A DNA stretch of 17,567 nt from Caryophanales bacterium UBA6769 (lineage in GTDB: Bacteria; Bacillota; Bacilli; Bacillales; UBA6769). Shown here piece by piece: positions 14,916 through 17,567 of the stretch (within the stretch, counting starts at the first letter, position 1; each line of letters starts with the position of its first letter). The position numbers were made by a program, and so were the translations under genes. Below the pieces are notes generated by a model that made no database searches, was not told the DNA's origin, and saw nothing but the letters and a program-made list of their open reading frames with translations. Where the stretch lies: positions 1 through 17,567 of the forward strand of contig DKGN01000059.1 of NCBI GenBank assembly GCA_002453275.1, read 5' to 3'.

Positions 14916-17339
14916 ATGAATCATACTTGCGAGCATTCGAAACTTAGCGTCCTATCTGGATTGCTCTTTGTGTTAGTGTTGGGGTCTTGCTTTCTCCTTT
15001 CATCTGGATCAACAACCGCTATGGCTGCAGATAACCATAGCGGTGGTTTTGTTATACATTCCGAAAAGGTAGATGGCACAATCAATATCATTGCCATGCT
15101 TTTCGGAAAAGTAGACATCAGTGAAGGGAATATTTATGGATTAACGATAACAAAAACGTTAAACACCCCTGAAGGTAACTTAATCGTCAAAATTTCATCA
15201 CCTGGACCCGTTCCCATATCAAATCTAAGTGGAAAGACTATGGGTGGATTAAGCTTACCGAAAGGGATCTGTAAGCCTGAACAAATAGGCTATATCTGTT
15301 TTGAAGATGTCACGATGACATTGAGCGAACAACAAGCTGACTCAATTTCAATTCCAAATGCTACGGTGGAAACGTGCTATGAACATGAATGTCCTGGAAA
15401 TAAACCAGAAGAAGCTGAAACCGTTCAAGCAGAAGAAACTGAAGATAAAAGCTTGAATGATTTAAGCAATGACTTCGATGGCCTGCAAGAACAGTTGCAG
15501 CTCGTAGAAGAATTACTCGAAAAAGCAAAAACAATCGAAACGACAATAAACGATGAGCAACAGCCACAACAGTTGAAAAAACTCATTGAAAGCTTAGGAG
15601 AACAATTAAATAATTCTGAGTCTCTTATAGCAACAGCACAAAAGATTAATCGCCTCTATGGCACATTCAATGAAAATGCGACTGAAATGGCAGTTATCAC
15701 AGGAGTCGTTATTGATATGTTGCAGCAAATGGAGAAGCTCGTAGAAGAAAATGACCAATACTTGTCAGAATTGGAAGAAGCACTCCACGCATTCGAGGAA
15801 CAGGATGAGGCAAGCGAGAATGGTGGAATAGATGCCAAGCACTTTGCTTACTTACAATCGTTGGCAGACGAGTATGAATCTGAAGACGAGTGGGACATCA
15901 ACGAATTGCAAAAACAGCACAAAGAAATCAAAGACAAACTCACTTCAAAGCAATCTGAAGTGAATGGACTTGAGGAAAATGCCAACTCTTTTAATGAAAG
16001 TCTATCAACGTTTTACACGACCATTCATAATCGTGGGAAGGCAATTACAAAGTCCCAGCATGACACCGATGACGAGCACGAAGCGATTGCTTCGGCATTG
16101 GACGTAGCAGAGCCAAACAAATTTATCGAAAAACAAATAAAAGAACTCATATTGCAGTCAGATGAATCAGATGTAAATGATGATCTGACCGAACTCGAAA
16201 CACTCGTATCAAAAGCATTCGAACAAGTTGACTCATCAACACTACCAGTGAAGCTCTTAGAAGAAATCGCAAATTTGATGGAAGAAATTGAAGCTACGCT
16301 TGACGGTGGATCGGGAGATGAAGACGTCTCGGGTAAGTTTAAGACGATTGAAAAGCAGCTCACAGCCCTTTCAGAATTAGTCAACTTACCTGAAGAAATG
16401 GCAGATACTTACAAGCTCACGCCTTTACTAGAGGACGAAAAACACCAATTTCGTATGTCTATGAAAGACAATATCGAAAGGTGGCAACAACTACCGAAAA
16501 TATTCTCAGGTGACTCAAGCAATCAGCTCGAGCAGCTAGTGAATGTTTTTAATAATATCAAAGAGAGAATCGCTACATTAAAAGAACAAATTGAAGAGAA
16601 GGTTGACGAACTAGAAGTCGATGAAGAGTTCAAAGGCACTGAAGATGGCGAGGATGATGCAGCAACGAGTCGAATGCTATCAATTTTAGATAGGCTCACT
16701 CGTAAACCAACTCCAACACCGAATCAACAATCTTCAGCTCCAGCGTCTGGCAAACGAAGTTCAGACGAGGCTGACTCATCAGAAAAACAATCATCTAGTA
16801 ATCCATCTTCAGAAAGTAAGTCTCATAACAATGCTAAGCCAGCTCCACCTCGACAGGAACAACAAGATAACAAGCAGCTACAACAACAAATTGCTGATGC
16901 ACTCCGCGAAGGTCAACAACACGTTAACACGATCCGGAACACAACAGCACAAGCCGATACTACCTTGAACAAGATTGAACAAACATCAACAGACTTAACG
17001 AGGACAATACTAGGAAGGCATGCAATTAAAGTCATTCCATCCGGCGAATTCGATACGAATTTAAGGAAACTAGAGAATCACGTGAATCGCCTTGATAATC
17101 CAGTGAAGGCATTACATCGTTCAATAGAAAATGCGAGGAAACTGCTCGGAAAGCAAGCAAATACAAACCGACAACTGTCTGAGCTCGAAGCAACATTACA
17201 AGAAGTCACTCAATTGAATGCACGATTGAAAACGGTAAGGCAAACGTTAGACACGTATCCGGATTATGTCGTATTTGTCAATACAAAACGAAAAAACGTC
17301 GATCAAGTATTAAAAAAGTTCGACACTATGCTTAATTAA
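14916..17339 (+). CDS. Secreted protein with DUF6230-like head and long coiled coil (cluster B)
   Basis: The ATG at 14916 follows GGGGAGAAGG; an upstream TTG at 14895 lies before that site and was rejected. The product has 807 residues. The signal peptide is 1-37 (cleavage after AMA). Cys25 in VLGSC is a weak lipobox alternative, but the hydrophobic stretch continues past it. The head (38 to about 160) carries GGFVIHSEKVDG, GLTITKTLNTPEGN and C-x4-I-G-x-I-C (C119, C128), plus C154 and C159. From about 170 to 580 it is acidic, heptad-patterned coiled coil. A Ser/Pro/Gln-rich linker lies at about 590-655, and a last helical region runs to the end. There is no LPXTG, no C-terminal helix anchor and no known enzyme motif. 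The architecture matches the protein at 2840. The function is unknown; a surface or matrix fibre is possible. Confidence 0.82.
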   Translation: MNHTCEHSKLSVLSGLLFVLVLGSCFLLSSGSTTAMAADNHSGGFVIHSEKVDGTINIIAMLFGKVDISEGNIYGLTITKTLNTPEGNLIVKISSPGPVPISNLSGKTMGGLSLPKGICKPEQIGYICFEDVTMTLSEQQADSISIPNATVETCYEHECPGNKPEEAETVQAEETEDKSLNDLSNDFDGLQEQLQLVEELLEKAKTIETTINDEQQPQQLKKLIESLGEQLNNSESLIATAQKINRLYGTFNENATEMAVITGVVIDMLQQMEKLVEENDQYLSELEEALHAFEEQDEASENGGIDAKHFAYLQSLADEYESEDEWDINELQKQHKEIKDKLTSKQSEVNGLEENANSFNESLSTFYTTIHNRGKAITKSQHDTDDEHEAIASALDVAEPNKFIEKQIKELILQSDESDVNDDLTELETLVSKAFEQVDSSTLPVKLLEEIANLMEEIEATLDGGSGDEDVSGKFKTIEKQLTALSELVNLPEEMADTYKLTPLLEDEKHQFRMSMKDNIERWQQLPKIFSGDSSNQLEQLVNVFNNIKERIATLKEQIEEKVDELEVDEEFKGTEDGEDDAATSRMLSILDRLTRKPTPTPNQQSSAPASGKRSSDEADSSEKQSSSNPSSESKSHNNAKPAPPRQEQQDNKQLQQQIADALREGQQHVNTIRNTTAQADTTLNKIEQTSTDLTRTILGRHAIKVIPSGEFDTNLRKLENHVNRLDNPVKALHRSIENARKLLGKQANTNRQLSELEATLQEVTQLNARLKTVRQTLDTYPDYVVFVNTKRKNVDQVLKKFDTMLN

Positions 17340-17343
17340 CTTT

Positions 17344-17385
17344 AAAGACTCAAAGGCGACAATCGCTTTTGAGTCTTTTATCTTC
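17344..17385 (+). terminator. Intrinsic terminator ending cluster B
   Basis: AAAGACTCAAAGGCGA (17344-17359) pairs with TCGCTTTTGAGTCTTT (17363-17378), a 16-bp stem with one G-T pair and a 3-base loop. A short T-rich run follows. It lies four bases after the coiled-coil gene stop. Confidence 0.92.
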
Positions 17386-17567
17386 AGGTCATTTTAAAAA
17401 CAACTTTTTGATAGAAAGTAGTTAAACCGAATAAACAATGACGTTATGAACTGAAAAGTATTATTAAAAGGATAACTATCAGAGAAGAGCTATCGGAAAT
17501 AAGAAGCATCATGCGCAAAAGAAGAACTAGCATCCAATGATGACTGAATGGCATTTATGCCACCCAA

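Noticed and set aside
14970..14992. Lipobox (VLGSC) in the signal peptide of the protein at 14916, which would make it a lipoprotein.
   Set aside because: Gly and Ser before the Cys are tolerated only rarely, and the hydrophobic core continues beyond it to a good AMA cleavage site.
16025..16384. Ser-rich 119-codon minus-strand frame inside the cluster B coiled-coil gene.
   Set aside because: The Ser/Phe-rich composition is the complement of Glu/Lys/Leu codons in the real gene.
17386..17567. Possible gene fragment at the right edge (a frame reading ...REELSEIRSIMRKRRTSIQ ending near 17540).
   Set aside because: It has no start codon or ribosome site and is about 30 codons long; nothing recognisable is seen in these 182 bases.

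Overview
The window is AT-rich chromosomal DNA with strong AGGAGG-type ribosome binding sites, several TTG start codons and compact operons. This suggests a Bacillus-like Firmicute (Bacillaceae), although no gene fixes the species. No rRNA, tRNA, CRISPR array, intact transposon or phage gene was seen.

Layout. (1) Positions 1-5194, plus strand: cluster A. It holds the 3' end of a DUF6230-type gene cut by the window edge, a complete DUF6230 gene bracketed by an 18-bp perfect inverted repeat, a 390-aa polytopic membrane protein with a DUF6114-like C-terminus, a secreted protein with a small beta-rich head and a very long coiled coil, and a third DUF6230 gene. (2) Positions 5374-6891, minus strand: a LuxR-type regulator with a GAF-like middle region. 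(3) Positions 7320-12622, plus strand, divergent from the regulator: an ABC1/UbiB/AarF atypical kinase with two C-terminal membrane helices, two tandem paralogous ~108-aa proteins of unknown family, a zinc alcohol dehydrogenase and an aldehyde dehydrogenase. (4) Positions 12987-17339, plus strand: cluster B, which repeats the logic of cluster A in diverged form. It has two DUF6230 genes, a stand-alone DUF6114 membrane protein, and a second secreted head-plus-coiled-coil protein, ending in a strong terminator.

The DUF6230 and DUF6114 calls rest on recalled family features. These are a basic N-terminus, a hydrophobic export segment, a G-G-x-G-x-F/Y motif and alternating beta-strand repeats for DUF6230; and a four-helix protein with RPFWG near the start and LGGFLxG...GIVGG near the end for DUF6114. 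The two families sit next to each other in Streptomyces genomes. The function of both is unknown.

The most interesting inference is that the two clusters are paralogous versions of one undescribed envelope or secreted system: several small exported beta proteins, a small membrane protein, and a long secreted coiled-coil protein. The coiled-coil protein's head appears to be a divergent DUF6230-like domain with a disulfide-type motif (C-x4-I-G-x-I-C) of identical spacing in both copies. The island between the clusters encodes alcohol-to-aldehyde-to-acid oxidation plus an ABC1 kinase of a type often linked to isoprenoid or lipid metabolism, next to a LuxR regulator. A link between this island and the exported proteins is suggested only by position.
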